Part shown: piece after piece, positions 19,170 to 27,983 of the stretch
Position numbering within the stretch: position 1 is the first letter of the stretch
Layout of the letters: the number at the start of each line of letters is the position of its first letter
The notes under the pieces: model-generated
Told to the model about the DNA's origin: nothing
The model's input: only the letters and a program-made list of their open reading frames with translations
The model's database searches: none
Position numbers and translations under genes: made by a program
NCBI GenBank assembly: GCA_040902195.1
Contig: JBBDXS010000004.1
Span: 62,001 to 126,000, forward strand
Direction of reading: 5' to 3'
DNA: 64,000 nt
From: JBBDXS01 sp040902195
GTDB taxonomy: Bacteria > Chloroflexota > Dehalococcoidia > DSTF01 > RBG-16-68-14

Positions 19170-19202
19170 GAAACGGGGAACAAGGAATTAGGAACAAGGA
19201 AA
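19167..19202. repeat. GGAAC-type tract after oppF
   Basis: The sequence from the oppF stop codon to the terminator is built of GGAACAAGGAAT-like units, the same composition as the tracts at 3207 and 43876. Confidence 0.45.
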
Positions 19203-19227
19203 GGCCCTCGCCAATAGCGAGGGCCTT
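19201..19227. terminator. Bidirectional terminator hairpin
   Basis: Perfect 11-base arms AAGGCCCTCGC / GCGAGGGCCTT enclose CAATA. It stands between convergent oppF and the VOC gene and can end transcripts from both sides. Confidence 0.75.
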
Positions 19228-19253
19228 GATGCTTGCTGCCTTCTTCGAGGGCG

Positions 19254-19613
19254 TTAGCCCATCGTGCCGGCTTTGGCAAGGCCGACAACGTGTCCCTCCG
19301 GGTCCGCGAACATCGCGATCTCCGGGCCACCCGGAACTTCCATCGGCGGCATAATCGTCTTGCCGCCCATGCTCTCGGCCTTGCTCAGCGTCGCCTGCAG
19401 GTCAGCGACCTCGACGTAGAACGTGAGGTGGCCGCTGCCGCCCTGCATGTCGGAAGCGATGCCGCCACCGATGCCCGTTTGCGCCGCATCGACCATGCCG
19501 TAGTTCATCGGGTTGTTGGCGTCGATGTTCCAGCCGAAGAGGCTGCCGAAGAACTCCTGGAGTTTTTTCCCGTCCTTGCCGATGACCTCGAAGTGTACGA
19601 CTTTGTTTGCCAT
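19254..19613 (-). CDS. VOC-superfamily (glyoxalase-like) protein
   Basis: The 119-residue product has the two-module VOC fold pattern: 'VVHFEVIGKDGKKLQEFFGSLFGW' opening, 'GHLTFYVEVADLQATLSKAESMGG', and closing 'GGPEIAMFADPEGHVVGL'. Metal-dependent members include glyoxalases, dioxygenases and resistance proteins; this one is like small uncharacterised VOC proteins. It is the last of three genes (DinB-like, VOC, VOC) divergent from an HxlR regulator. Confidence 0.85.
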   Translation of the reverse strand: MANKVVHFEVIGKDGKKLQEFFGSLFGWNIDANNPMNYGMVDAAQTGIGGGIASDMQGGSGHLTFYVEVADLQATLSKAESMGGKTIMPPMEVPGGPEIAMFADPEGHVVGLAKAGTMG

Positions 19614-19639
19614 GGTGTGACTCCCTTCTCTTGTTAACT

Positions 19640-19993
19640 CTAGAACTGGAGCAGTTGGACGTAGTTGCCTTCCGGGTCCTTGACGGTGGCGACTTTGATG
19701 CCGCCCTGCTCGTTGACCTCCTCGACGAACTCTACGCCCGCCGCCTTTAGCCGCGCGCTGTCACCCTCGATATCGTCTGAAGCGAAGCCGACGAGGATGC
19801 GCATCGGTTCCTTGGCGTGGCCGCGCACTTCGCTGTGGGTACCGAGGGCAGCCACCGGTGCGTTTGGATCGCCCAGCAGCACAAACTCGTCGGACTCGAC
19901 GTTGGCCGGCAGGCCGAGGACGTCGCGGTAGAACGGCAGCAGGTTGTTGAGGTCCTCGCTCCAGATCGATGCGACTCGAAGTCCTTTGATCAT
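19640..19993 (-). CDS. VOC-superfamily (glyoxalase-like) protein
   Basis: The 117-residue product opens 'GLRVASIWSEDLNNLLPFYRDVLGL' and ends 'VKDPEGNYVQLLQF', the usual ends of a single-domain VOC protein. The ATG at 19993 is set by AGGAGG six bases ahead; a longer frame to 20101 runs into the DinB-like gene. It shares an operon with the other VOC gene and the DinB-like gene. Substrate unknown. Confidence 0.85.
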   Translation of the reverse strand: MIKGLRVASIWSEDLNNLLPFYRDVLGLPANVESDEFVLLGDPNAPVAALGTHSEVRGHAKEPMRILVGFASDDIEGDSARLKAAGVEFVEEVNEQGGIKVATVKDPEGNYVQLLQF

Positions 19994-20001
19994 GATGCCT
20001 C

Positions 20002-20520
20002 CTAGAAGGGTAGGCCCTTTAGCCCCTGCACGCCCTTCAGCGCCGCGATCTCGCCGGCGTGCGCTGGCAGGTGCGTGCCGAGAATGTTGACCACAACCCA
20101 CTCAACCGTTTGCTCTCCGAAAGGCCCGCTGACCTTGCGCTGCATGTCTTCGTCGCTCAGACCGGCCAGATAGCTATCGACCGATTGCTGCACAGCCTTG
20201 CCGTACTCATGAAACTCCTGCAATTTCATGGCGAGCCCCTGCTTCCAGTCACCCGCCAGGGACGGGGACTCAGCCGGGAAGGCGACGCCGGTCTTCGCCT
20301 GCCAGCCCTCGGTGATGTAGATCGGCGGTTTACCGGCGAGCATGCCGTTTGTAATGGCGTCCTGCGAGAACAAGGCGTGTGCGTAGATCGCCGCGATCGA
20401 ATCGACCGATGCACCGGGGAGTGTTTTGTGAGCCACCTCTTCCGTACAGTCGCCCATAACGGCGCCGAGTGTCCCGTGCCAGAATCCAAGCTGCTGCCGC
20501 ACAGCATTTTGGGCGTTCAT
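20002..20520 (-). CDS. DinB-family metal-binding protein
   Basis: The 172-residue helical protein fits the DinB/YfiT-like four-helix bundle. Histidines at the typical places ('IYAHALFSQD' near residue 47 and 'LGTHLPAHAGEIAAL' near 150-155) could bind a divalent metal. Members include thiol-S-transferases such as bacillithiol- or mycothiol-dependent enzymes, and many are uncharacterised. First gene of the VOC operon and divergent from HxlR, whose target it probably is. Confidence 0.75.
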   Translation of the reverse strand: MNAQNAVRQQLGFWHGTLGAVMGDCTEEVAHKTLPGASVDSIAAIYAHALFSQDAITNGMLAGKPPIYITEGWQAKTGVAFPAESPSLAGDWKQGLAMKLQEFHEYGKAVQQSVDSYLAGLSDEDMQRKVSGPFGEQTVEWVVVNILGTHLPAHAGEIAALKGVQGLKGLPF

Positions 20521-20640
20521 CGATTCCTCCTTGAACTAGACGAAAGAATTGCCAGACCCAAGAGTCCATAGTATGGAGCAACAGCGGCTTTCGTGTCAAC
20601 AGCATATATGATAGTCTTGGCCGAGAGGGAGTCGGCGAAC

Positions 20641-21027
20641 ATGGCGCGCTCGTATGACCAGCTCTGTCCTATCGCCCGGACGCTCGATCTCATCGGCGAG
20701 CGCTGGACGATGCTCGTCCTGCGACAGCTCTACTTCGGCGACACCAAGTTCTCGCAGCTGCTCCAGAACCTGCCGGGCATTCCGGCTACCGTGCTTTCGG
20801 ACCGGCTGAAGAAGCTCGAGGAGCACGGCCTGACCGAGCGCGCCGTCTACAGCCAGCACCCCCTGCGCGCGGAATACCGCCTGACAGCGAAGGGCGAGTC
20901 GCTGCAGCCCGTCTTAGGGGCGCTGGCAGCGTGGGGGATGGAGCATTGCCTCTCCGATCGCGATGTACGCGTCATGAGGCGGGCTCTTCCGGGAGAGGTG
21001 CTCACGGCGCTCGGTCTCGACGGCTAA
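20641..21027 (+). CDS. HxlR-family transcriptional regulator
   Basis: The 128-residue winged-helix protein has the HxlR pattern: 'CPIARTLDLIGERWTMLVLRQL', 'KFSQLLQNLPGIPATVLSDRLKKLEEHGL', 'YRLTAKGESLQPVLGALAAWG'. It would bind DNA as a dimer. HxlR proteins often control adjacent divergent detoxification genes, here the DinB/VOC group. The ATG at 20641 is preferred over 20593 because it begins at the conserved region. Confidence 0.88.
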   Translation: MARSYDQLCPIARTLDLIGERWTMLVLRQLYFGDTKFSQLLQNLPGIPATVLSDRLKKLEEHGLTERAVYSQHPLRAEYRLTAKGESLQPVLGALAAWGMEHCLSDRDVRVMRRALPGEVLTALGLDG

Positions 21028-21081
21028 CGCCGCTCGCTAGCCTGCTCACCTGACACCCGTGCTACCATGAAGCCGCCGTGT

Positions 21082-21160
21082 CCTTCCTCGGAAGGGCGCG
21101 TCGTGTTGTTATGGACAGAACTCAAATCCGCTACCTCTACGTCCATCCTTCCCCGGAAGG
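21082..21160. repeat. Pair of small palindromes upstream of lepA
   Basis: CCTTCC-TC-GGAAGG (21082-21095) and CCTTCC-CC-GGAAGG (21147-21160) are 65 bases apart. Doublets at 9221/9285 and 63538/63601 have nearly the same spacing. The arms match the palindromes at 5085 and 55349. Confidence 0.6.
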
Positions 21161-21177
21161 GCTATCGCTGTTCGCCC

Positions 21178-23028
21178 ATGGATAGGGCCCGAATCCGCAA
21201 CTTCTGCATCATTGCCCACATCGACCACGGCAAGTCGACGCTGGCCGACCGCTTTCTCGAAATCACCGGCCTCATCGGATCGGGCCGTGGAGAGCGGGTC
21301 GAGCAGGTCCTCGACTCGATGGAGCTCGAGCGCGAGAAGGGCGTGACGATCAAGGCGAAGGCGGTCCGGCTGCCGTATCGCGCGGACGACGGCATCGATT
21401 ATGAACTGAACCTGATCGATACGCCGGGCCACGTCGATTTCTCCTACGAGGTATCGCGCGCGCTGGCCGCCTGCGAGGGCGCGATCCTCGTCGTCGATGC
21501 GACGCAGGGCATCCAGGCGCAGACCGTCGCGAACGTCTACGTTGCGCTCGAGCACAACCTGACGATCGTCCCAGTCGTAAACAAGATCGACCTCCCGAGC
21601 GCCGACCCGGAGGGCGTCGCGGCGGAGATCGCCGAGATGATCGGCTTCCGCCGCGATGAGGTGCTCACTGCATCTGCCAAGGAGGGTACCGGCACCCGCG
21701 AGATCCTCGAGGCCTGTGTACAGCGCGTCCCGGCGCCCGGTGGCGACGAGCGCGCTCCCCTGCGCGCGCTCGTCTTCGACTCGAAGTACGACTCCTATAA
21801 GGGCGTGATCGCCTACATTCGCGTCGTGGACGGAGCAGTGGAGGCTGGTCACCAACTGCATCTGATGGCGACCGACCGCGACGTCGACGTGCTCGAAGTG
21901 GGCGCGTTCAGGCCGGGCATGGTCGTGGAGCCGCGCCTCTCGACGGGCGAGGTCGGCTACGTCGCGACCGGCCTGAAGGACGTGCGCGACTGCCGCGTCG
22001 GCGACACGCTGACCGATGCGATGAACCCCGCGAAAGAGCAGCTACCCGGCTACAACCAGGCCAAACCGATGGTCTTCGCCGGGCTCTTCCCGACGCAGCC
22101 CAACGACTACGCCGCCCTCCGCGAGGCGCTCGAGCGCCTCCAGCTCGAGGACGCATCGTTGGTCTACCAACCGGAGTCGAGCGTCGCGCTGGGGCCGGGC
22201 TATCGCTGCGGCTTCCTGGGCCTGCTGCACATGGAGATCGTCCAGGAGCGCCTCGAGCGCGAGTACGGCCTCGATCTGCTGATGACGGCGCCCAGCGTTG
22301 AGTATCAGGTGCGCCGAACGAACGGCGAGGAAATCGTGATCGATAACCCGGCTGACCTGCCGCCGCCGAACGAGGTGTTGGAGATCCGCGAGCCGTGGAT
22401 GAGGATCTCCGTGGTCTGTCCGCACCGCTACATCGGTTCGGTGATGGACGTCGTGACGACGCGCCGCGGCGAGTTCCAGAAGATGGACTATTTACAGGGC
22501 GCCGCGCGCGAGGAGCAGTCGCGCGATAAGGAGGCGTACGGCGAAGGGCGCGTGATCATCGAGTACCTGATCCCGCTGTCCGAGATCCTGATCGACTTCT
22601 ACGATCAGCTCAAGTCCGTTACGCAGGGCTACGCGAGCCTCGACTATCACTTCTCGCATTACACGGCAGCGAAGCTCGTCAAGCTCGACATCCTGGTCAA
22701 CGGCGCGCCCGTCGACGCGCTCTCGCTCATCACGCACGGCGAGAAGGCGGCGCAGCAGGGCAGGGCGCTGGTGCAGAAGCTGCGCAGCCTGATCCCGCGC
22801 CAGATGTTCGATGTGCCGATCCAGGCCGCGATTGGCGGCCGTATCGTCTCGCGTGAGACGGTGCGCGCCATGCGCAAGAACGTCCTCGCGAAATGCTACG
22901 GCGGCGACGTCACGCGCAAGCGCAAGCTCCTCGAGAAACAGAAAGAGGGGAAGAAGCGCATGAAGCGCGTCGGCAACGTTGAGATACCGCAGGAGGCGTT
23001 CCTCGCGGTCCTCCGCCTCGACAAGTAG
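21178..23028 (+). CDS. lepA: Elongation factor 4 (LepA)
   Basis: This ribosome-bound GTPase back-translocates or remodels stalled ribosomes. The 616-residue product has G1 'AHIDHGKST', G3 'DTPGHVDFSYE', G4 'NKIDLP', and the LepA-specific C-terminal domain with 'GGDVTRKRKLLEKQKEGKKRMK'. The ATG at 21178 gives the usual N-terminus 'MDRARIRNFCIIAHIDHG'; the frame upstream covers only repeats. Confidence 0.97.
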   Translation: MDRARIRNFCIIAHIDHGKSTLADRFLEITGLIGSGRGERVEQVLDSMELEREKGVTIKAKAVRLPYRADDGIDYELNLIDTPGHVDFSYEVSRALAACEGAILVVDATQGIQAQTVANVYVALEHNLTIVPVVNKIDLPSADPEGVAAEIAEMIGFRRDEVLTASAKEGTGTREILEACVQRVPAPGGDERAPLRALVFDSKYDSYKGVIAYIRVVDGAVEAGHQLHLMATDRDVDVLEVGAFRPGMVVEPRLSTGEVGYVATGLKDVRDCRVGDTLTDAMNPAKEQLPGYNQAKPMVFAGLFPTQPNDYAALREALERLQLEDASLVYQPESSVALGPGYRCGFLGLLHMEIVQERLEREYGLDLLMTAPSVEYQVRRTNGEEIVIDNPADLPPPNEVLEIREPWMRISVVCPHRYIGSVMDVVTTRRGEFQKMDYLQGAAREEQSRDKEAYGEGRVIIEYLIPLSEILIDFYDQLKSVTQGYASLDYHFSHYTAAKLVKLDILVNGAPVDALSLITHGEKAAQQGRALVQKLRSLIPRQMFDVPIQAAIGGRIVSRETVRAMRKNVLAKCYGGDVTRKRKLLEKQKEGKKRMKRVGNVEIPQEAFLAVLRLDK

Positions 23029-23042
23029 GGGCGGACCAAAAA

Positions 23043-23981
23043 CTAATCTGCCGGCGCGGCATCGATGACTTCGCTCGTAGGCGAGACGAGCTCCCGCTCC
23101 GACGACGGCCCTTCCCCGCGCAGCACCGCTGCGATGCCCACCACGATCAGCGCAAACCCGCCGATGACGTTCGCGCCGACGTGCTCGTCCAGCACCGCCC
23201 AGCCCAGCAGCAGCCCTACGATCGGGATGACGTACGTCACGAGCGACGCACGCACGCTGCCGGTGTTGTCGACGAGCCAGAGGTAGACCCATTGCGACAC
23301 GCCGCTGCCGACCAGCCCGAGCACGAGCAGCGCGGCCCACGCCTTCAGACTCAGCGCACCGTAGTCCGGCACGCCCTCGACCGGGAGCGTGACCAGCAGG
23401 GCCACCAGCGTGCCGAGCGAGAGCTGGAGGCCCGTCAGCGTGACCGGATCGTGTGACCGGAGCAGCGTGCGGGCGAAGACGCCCATCGCGCCGTAGCAGC
23501 CGGCGGCGCCCACGACGGCGAGTTGTCCCACAACGCTGCTGTCCGTGAGGTCGACGATGTCGCGCCCGGCGAGCACGGCAACGCCGGCCAGCCCCGCGAT
23601 CAGTCCGATGACGCGGCTCATCGTGAACTCCTCCTCCGCCAGGACAACGGCCGCGAAGAGGGCCGTGAAGAGCGGCATCGTCGAGTTGAGGACGGAGGTT
23701 ACGCCGCTATCGATATGCGTTTCGGCCCACGCGATTAACGCGAAGGGGATGACGTTGCTGAAGATGGCGAAGACGGTCACCTTGGCAAAAAACGACGGCT
23801 GTCGGGGAATCGTACGGTGGTTGAAAAACAGGAAGGACATCATGACGAACGCGCCAAGGAACATGCGCGCGGTCACCAGCTCAAGCGGCGAGATGTCGTC
23901 CAGGATGACCTTGATGAACAGGAACGACATGCCCCAGGTGCAGCCCAGGACGACCAGCACCGCGTTCGGATGTGGCTTCAT
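23043..23981 (-). CDS. EamA/DMT-family transporter
   Basis: The 312-residue protein shows about ten transmembrane helices in two EamA halves: 'LVVLGCTWGMSFLFIKVIL' start, 'TSVLNSTMPLFTALFAAVVLAEE', and the second half 'ASLVTYVIPIVGLLLGWAVLDE'. It probably exports a small metabolite such as an amino acid; the substrate cannot be predicted. It ends 15 bases from the convergent lepA stop. Confidence 0.88.
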   Translation of the reverse strand: MKPHPNAVLVVLGCTWGMSFLFIKVILDDISPLELVTARMFLGAFVMMSFLFFNHRTIPRQPSFFAKVTVFAIFSNVIPFALIAWAETHIDSGVTSVLNSTMPLFTALFAAVVLAEEEFTMSRVIGLIAGLAGVAVLAGRDIVDLTDSSVVGQLAVVGAAGCYGAMGVFARTLLRSHDPVTLTGLQLSLGTLVALLVTLPVEGVPDYGALSLKAWAALLVLGLVGSGVSQWVYLWLVDNTGSVRASLVTYVIPIVGLLLGWAVLDEHVGANVIGGFALIVVGIAAVLRGEGPSSERELVSPTSEVIDAAPAD

Positions 23982-23990
23982 GCCGGCATC

Positions 23991-24752
23991 TTACGCCGTG
24001 CGGTAGCGCAGCGCAGAGAACGCCATCGTCAGCGTGACCGCGCCGAGTCCGAGGATCGAGCCGAACGCGGCGGCCAGCGAGCCCAGGCTCCAGCCTTCGA
24101 GGATGAGGTGGCGCATGCCTTGCAGGACGTACGTCACGGGGTTGATCGTCGCGAGGAACTCCAGCCAGTTCGCGAAGATCTCCTTCGGCGCGAAGGCTGG
24201 CGAGAGGAAAAGCAGCGGGAAGAAGACCAGGAAGCTTGCCTGGGCCGCCTGCGCGCTTCCCGTCCGCAGCGCTATCGCAAGACCGAAGCCCGAGTACGAC
24301 AGACCGAACGTGCCCGCCATGATCAGAATCACGATCATTCCCAGCGGCCCCGATGCCATGCCCGAGCCGGCCGCGAGCCCGCCGATCATGATGATGAGCG
24401 TCAGGAACATCGCGCGCGTGCTGTCGGACGCGAGGCGGCCCAGCACGAGCGATAGGCGCGGTGTCGGCGTGAGCAGCAGCTTATCGAAGTAGCCGCGCTC
24501 GATGTCGGTCACCGTAGCGAGCCCGGCGCTGCCCGCTACGCCGGCGACGGCCTGCAAGATCGCGACGGGCATCTGGAAGCCTAGGAAGTTCGTCACGCCG
24601 AAGGCACGCCCGGCGACGCTCCCGATGGCGCCGACGGTGACGGCGAAGAAGAAGACGGGGATGAAGATGTTCGTCAGCTCAATCGCCGGCTGGCGGAAGG
24701 CCTCGCGCAGGCCGCGCATCATGAGATGATAGGTGTCGATTGCGATTCGCAT
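23991..24752 (-). CDS. ABC-2 type permease
   Basis: The 253-residue membrane protein has an N-terminal amphipathic stretch and about six helices ('IFIPVFFFAVTVGAIG', 'AMFLTLIIMIGGLAAG', 'FFPLLFLSPAFAPKE'). It carries the ABC-2 signature near 'INPVTYVLQGMRHLI'. Its partner is the ATPase gene 15 bases upstream; together they should form a drug or lipid exporter of the DrrAB type. Confidence 0.9.
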   Translation of the reverse strand: MRIAIDTYHLMMRGLREAFRQPAIELTNIFIPVFFFAVTVGAIGSVAGRAFGVTNFLGFQMPVAILQAVAGVAGSAGLATVTDIERGYFDKLLLTPTPRLSLVLGRLASDSTRAMFLTLIIMIGGLAAGSGMASGPLGMIVILIMAGTFGLSYSGFGLAIALRTGSAQAAQASFLVFFPLLFLSPAFAPKEIFANWLEFLATINPVTYVLQGMRHLILEGWSLGSLAAAFGSILGLGAVTLTMAFSALRYRTA

Positions 24753-24767
24753 CGCTGCCTCCTCTGT

Positions 24768-25721
24768 TTAGTCGGATCGCTCTTCAATGTGCTGTCCCGT
24801 CTTGCGCAGGAAGACGTCATCGAGCGTCGGGTGCGCCAACGACACCTCGTCGACGTGGACCGACGCCTCTTCCAGCACGAGGATGATGCGCGCCATCGCG
24901 CGCCGGCCGTCGCGTACGTAGACGACGACGGTGTCGTCCACCGTCCGCACGTCTTCGACGCCTTCGATCGCGCGCGCGACATCCCTGGCGCGCATGCGTT
25001 CCTCGCCGCTCTCGATGCGCACGGTGATCACGTCGGCGCCGATGTCCGCCTTGAGCGCGGCCGGCGAGCCCTGCGCCACAATGCGTCCCAGGTTCATGAT
25101 CGCCACGTCGTCCGCGAGGCGGTCAGCTTCCTCCAGGTACTGCGTCGTGAGAAAGAACGTCACGCCTTCCTCCTGATTGAGCTGCCGCACGTAGCGCCAG
25201 ATCGATTCGCGCGAGATCGGGTCGAGCCCCGTCGTTGGCTCATCGAGGAAGACGATCTTTGGCTCGTGCAGCAGCGACGCCGCAAGGTCAAGCCGGCGCT
25301 TCATCCCGCCCGAGTACGTTTTGATCGGCCGGTCCGCCGCGTCCAAGATGTCGACGACCTCGAGCAAGTGCGCGGCGCGCGTGCGCGCGTGGGCGCTCTC
25401 GAGTCTATAGAGATGTCCTTGCAGGTGGAGCAGCTCGCGGCCCGTCTGCAGGTCATCGAGGCCCGCCTCCTGCAACGCCACGCCGATACGCCGTCGCACG
25501 TCGCCCGCCTGCCGGACGACATCGAAGCCGGCGACCTCGGCGCGCCCGCCGGTGGGACGGAGCAGCGTCGTGAGCATGCGCACGGTGGTTGTCTTGCCGG
25601 AGCCGTTCGGGCCGAGGAAGCCGAAGATCTGCCCGTCGGGAATGTCGAGGTCGATGCCGTCGACAGCCTTGATCTCGGGCGTGTAGTGCTTAACGAGGCC
25701 TTCGGCGAGGATGGCGCTCAC
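24768..25721 (-). CDS. ABC exporter ATPase (DrrA/daunorubicin-resistance type)
   Basis: The 317-residue ATPase has Walker A 'GPNGSGKTT' (about 37-45), signature 'YSGGMKRRLDLA', Walker B 'IVFLDEPTTGLD', and the C-terminal DrrA region ending 'SLAHPTLDDVFLRKTGQ'. It drives the adjacent ABC-2 permease. Substrate unknown. Confidence 0.92.
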   Translation of the reverse strand: MSAILAEGLVKHYTPEIKAVDGIDLDIPDGQIFGFLGPNGSGKTTTVRMLTTLLRPTGGRAEVAGFDVVRQAGDVRRRIGVALQEAGLDDLQTGRELLHLQGHLYRLESAHARTRAAHLLEVVDILDAADRPIKTYSGGMKRRLDLAASLLHEPKIVFLDEPTTGLDPISRESIWRYVRQLNQEEGVTFFLTTQYLEEADRLADDVAIMNLGRIVAQGSPAALKADIGADVITVRIESGEERMRARDVARAIEGVEDVRTVDDTVVVYVRDGRRAMARIILVLEEASVHVDEVSLAHPTLDDVFLRKTGQHIEERSD

Positions 25722-25764
25722 GGCGCTGCCTTTCTTCGGTACGGCTGGGGAACGCTGTTGCAGT

Positions 25765-26433
25765 CTACCCGCGCGCGAGCAACGGTTCTAGTCTGGCGCA
25801 GATAGCTTGTGTGACCTGCGTCACACTATGCGTCGCGTCGACGACCAGCCATCGCTCCGGCTCTGCGGCCGCGAGCGCAAGGTAGCCGTCGCGGACGCGC
25901 TCGTGGAACGACAGCTCCTCGCGCCCGAAGCGGTCCGACTGGCCGTCGGCGCCGGTGCGCTCGAGGCCGGTCGCGGGCGGCAGGTCGAGCAGCACGGTGA
26001 GGTCCGGGACGAGGTCGCGCGTCGCGGCGGCGTTCACCTGCTCGATGATGGCGAGGTCGACGCCGCGTCCGTAACCCTGATACGCGCGGGTCGAGTCGGC
26101 GAAGCGGTCGCAGAGCACGATCTCGGCGCGGTCCAGCGCCGGCGCGATGACCTGCGCGACCAGCTCGGCGCGCGCGGCGACGAACAGCAGCGTCTCGCTC
26201 AGCGCGTCGAGCGCGAGCGGGCCGTGTGCCGACAGATCGAGGAGCACCTCGCGTAACCGCTCGCCGAGCGGCGTGCCACCCGGCTCGCGGGTGCAGACGA
26301 CCTGACGTCCTGCGCGCTCCAGCTCGCGCGCGAGCGCATCGAGCTGGACGGACTTGCCGGCGCCCTCGCCGCCTTCGAGCGTGAGGAAGAGGCCCTTGTG
26401 CTGCGCGCGATGTGCTGGCGCCGCTCCAGCCAA
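25765..26433 (-). CDS. tmk: Thymidylate kinase
   Basis: It phosphorylates dTMP to dTDP. Motifs seen are the P-loop 'EGGEGAGKS', 'TREPGGTPLGERLREVLL', the DR motif 'CDRFADSTRAYQGYGRG', and 'LLDLPPATGLERT'. Of the possible starts, a TTG at 26433 immediately follows the stop of the R3H ATPase gene (26435-26437) and gives 222 residues, near the family norm. The ATG at 26505 would add 24 residues of low complexity inside the upstream gene. The start is therefore uncertain. Confidence 0.9.
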   Translation of the reverse strand: MAGAAPAHRAQHKGLFLTLEGGEGAGKSVQLDALARELERAGRQVVCTREPGGTPLGERLREVLLDLSAHGPLALDALSETLLFVAARAELVAQVIAPALDRAEIVLCDRFADSTRAYQGYGRGVDLAIIEQVNAAATRDLVPDLTVLLDLPPATGLERTGADGQSDRFGREELSFHERVRDGYLALAAAEPERWLVVDATHSVTQVTQAICARLEPLLARG

Positions 26434-26434
26434 G

Positions 26435-27982
26435 CTAGCCCTCGAACGGGGGGCTGCCGTCGTCGTCGCGGTAGATGCGCACACGACGGTGGGGCTCGCG
26501 GCCAAAGCTGCGCGAGCCGACGTTGAAGCGCTGGGCGAGCTCGTGTTGGAGCCGGCGGATGTAGGAGTTCTGCGGAGTGAGCTCGACCGATGATTGTCCG
26601 TTCGTCACGCCCAGCGCCGCCTCTTCCGCCTCCCCGAGCGCGCTGGCGAGCGGATCGCTGGTCTGTCCGGCGTCCTGGACGGAGAGCAGGCACTGCTCCA
26701 TCTGCGCGACGGTGTTGGCCTTGAGCACGTAGATCGGCACGCCGCGCGCCTCGGCTTCACGCAGCGCGGGCAGCTTGCGGCGGTAGTAGTTGCGCAGCGT
26801 GATCACCATCTCGGCATCGCCGAGGTGCTCAGCTAGCGTGGCAGCGACACCGGTCTGGCGGACCGCCTGCTCCAGCCGCCGCCGTGAGATGCCGAACGGG
26901 TAGATGTGTCGCGGCGGCACGGACGGCTCCGGCCCGCGCCGCTCGAGCCCGCGCTTCTCTTGCACTAGCTCCCTTGTGGTCACCGTACGCACCGAGCCGT
27001 CCTCGTCCAGCTCGCGTACCTCCGGCGGCTCCTGGTAGCCGCGCAGCAGAGCGTCGACGGTGCTCGCGACGTCGCCGTGGATCGCGACGCGTTCCCAGCT
27101 CTGGATCTCGACCAGCACGTCGAACGTGGGCGGCGCGCGCCGCTCAAGCACGCTCTTCTGTGTGCCGCGATGCCGCGCCGTTTCGTCCGAGAGCGTGACG
27201 GACTGGATGCCGCCGATCAGGTCGGAGAGCGTGGGGTTCATCATCAAGTTCTGCAGCTCGTTGCCGTGCGCCGTCGCGACGAGCTGCACGCCGCGCTCCG
27301 CGATCGTGCGCGCGGCCGTCGCCTCGAGCTCGGTGCCGATCTCGTCGATGACGATGACCTCCGGCATGTGGTTCTCGACGGCCTCGATCATCACGGCGTG
27401 CTGGAGCGCCGGTGTTGGCACCTGCATCCGCCGCGCGCGGCCGATGGCGGGATGGGGGATGTCGCCGTCGCCGGCGATCTCGTTCGACGTGTCGACGATG
27501 ATCACGCGCTTGTTCATCTCGTCCGCGAGGACGCGCGCGACTTCGCGCAGCATGGTTGTCTTGCCGACGCCCGGCCTGCCGAGCAGGAGGATACTCTTGC
27601 CGGTCTTCACAAGGTCCTCGATGATCCGGATCGTCCCGAAGACGGCGCGGCCGACGCGACAGGTCAGCCCCACGATGCGCCCGCGCCGGTTGCGGATGCA
27701 CGAGATGCGGTGTAGCGTCCGCTCGATGCCCGCGCGGTTGTCGTCTCCGAAGTCGCCGATGTGGTCAACGACGTACTCGATGTCCGCCTCGCTCACATCG
27801 ACTTCGCTGAGCGTGACTTCGCGGTGCGGGAAGCGCGCCTCCGGCGGGCGTCCGAAGTCGAGCACGACTTCGAGCAGCTCGTGAAGGTCCTCGGTGTCGC
27901 GCAACGGCTTGATGATGTGGGGCGGCAGCGCTTCCAGGATGATGTCCAGGTCGTCGGTTATCAGCTTCTGGTACGGTTCCAT
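26435..27982 (-). CDS. R3H-domain AAA ATPase (Ycf45/SpoIIIAA-like)
   Basis: The 515-residue protein has an N-terminal region related to SpoIIIAA/Ycf45 ('LEALPPHIIKPL'). An AAA ATPase core follows: Walker A 'GRPGVGKTT' near 147-155, 'VIIVDTSNEIAGDGDIPH', and Walker B 'EVIVIDEIGTELE'. An acidic linker leads to a C-terminal R3H domain ('LQHELAQRFNVGSRSFGREPHRRVRIY') that binds single-stranded nucleic acid. Family members are known from cyanobacteria, plastids and Chloroflexota but their role is unclear. It starts one base from the stop of the GNAT-like gene. Confidence 0.85.
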   Translation of the reverse strand: MEPYQKLITDDLDIILEALPPHIIKPLRDTEDLHELLEVVLDFGRPPEARFPHREVTLSEVDVSEADIEYVVDHIGDFGDDNRAGIERTLHRISCIRNRRGRIVGLTCRVGRAVFGTIRIIEDLVKTGKSILLLGRPGVGKTTMLREVARVLADEMNKRVIIVDTSNEIAGDGDIPHPAIGRARRMQVPTPALQHAVMIEAVENHMPEVIVIDEIGTELEATAARTIAERGVQLVATAHGNELQNLMMNPTLSDLIGGIQSVTLSDETARHRGTQKSVLERRAPPTFDVLVEIQSWERVAIHGDVASTVDALLRGYQEPPEVRELDEDGSVRTVTTRELVQEKRGLERRGPEPSVPPRHIYPFGISRRRLEQAVRQTGVAATLAEHLGDAEMVITLRNYYRRKLPALREAEARGVPIYVLKANTVAQMEQCLLSVQDAGQTSDPLASALGEAEEAALGVTNGQSSVELTPQNSYIRRLQHELAQRFNVGSRSFGREPHRRVRIYRDDDGSPPFEG

Positions 27983-27983
27983 G

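Noticed and set aside
22492..23340. A 282-residue minus-strand frame across the lepA-EamA junction
   Set aside because: It is antisense to lepA and out of frame with the EamA gene; no domain or start signal.
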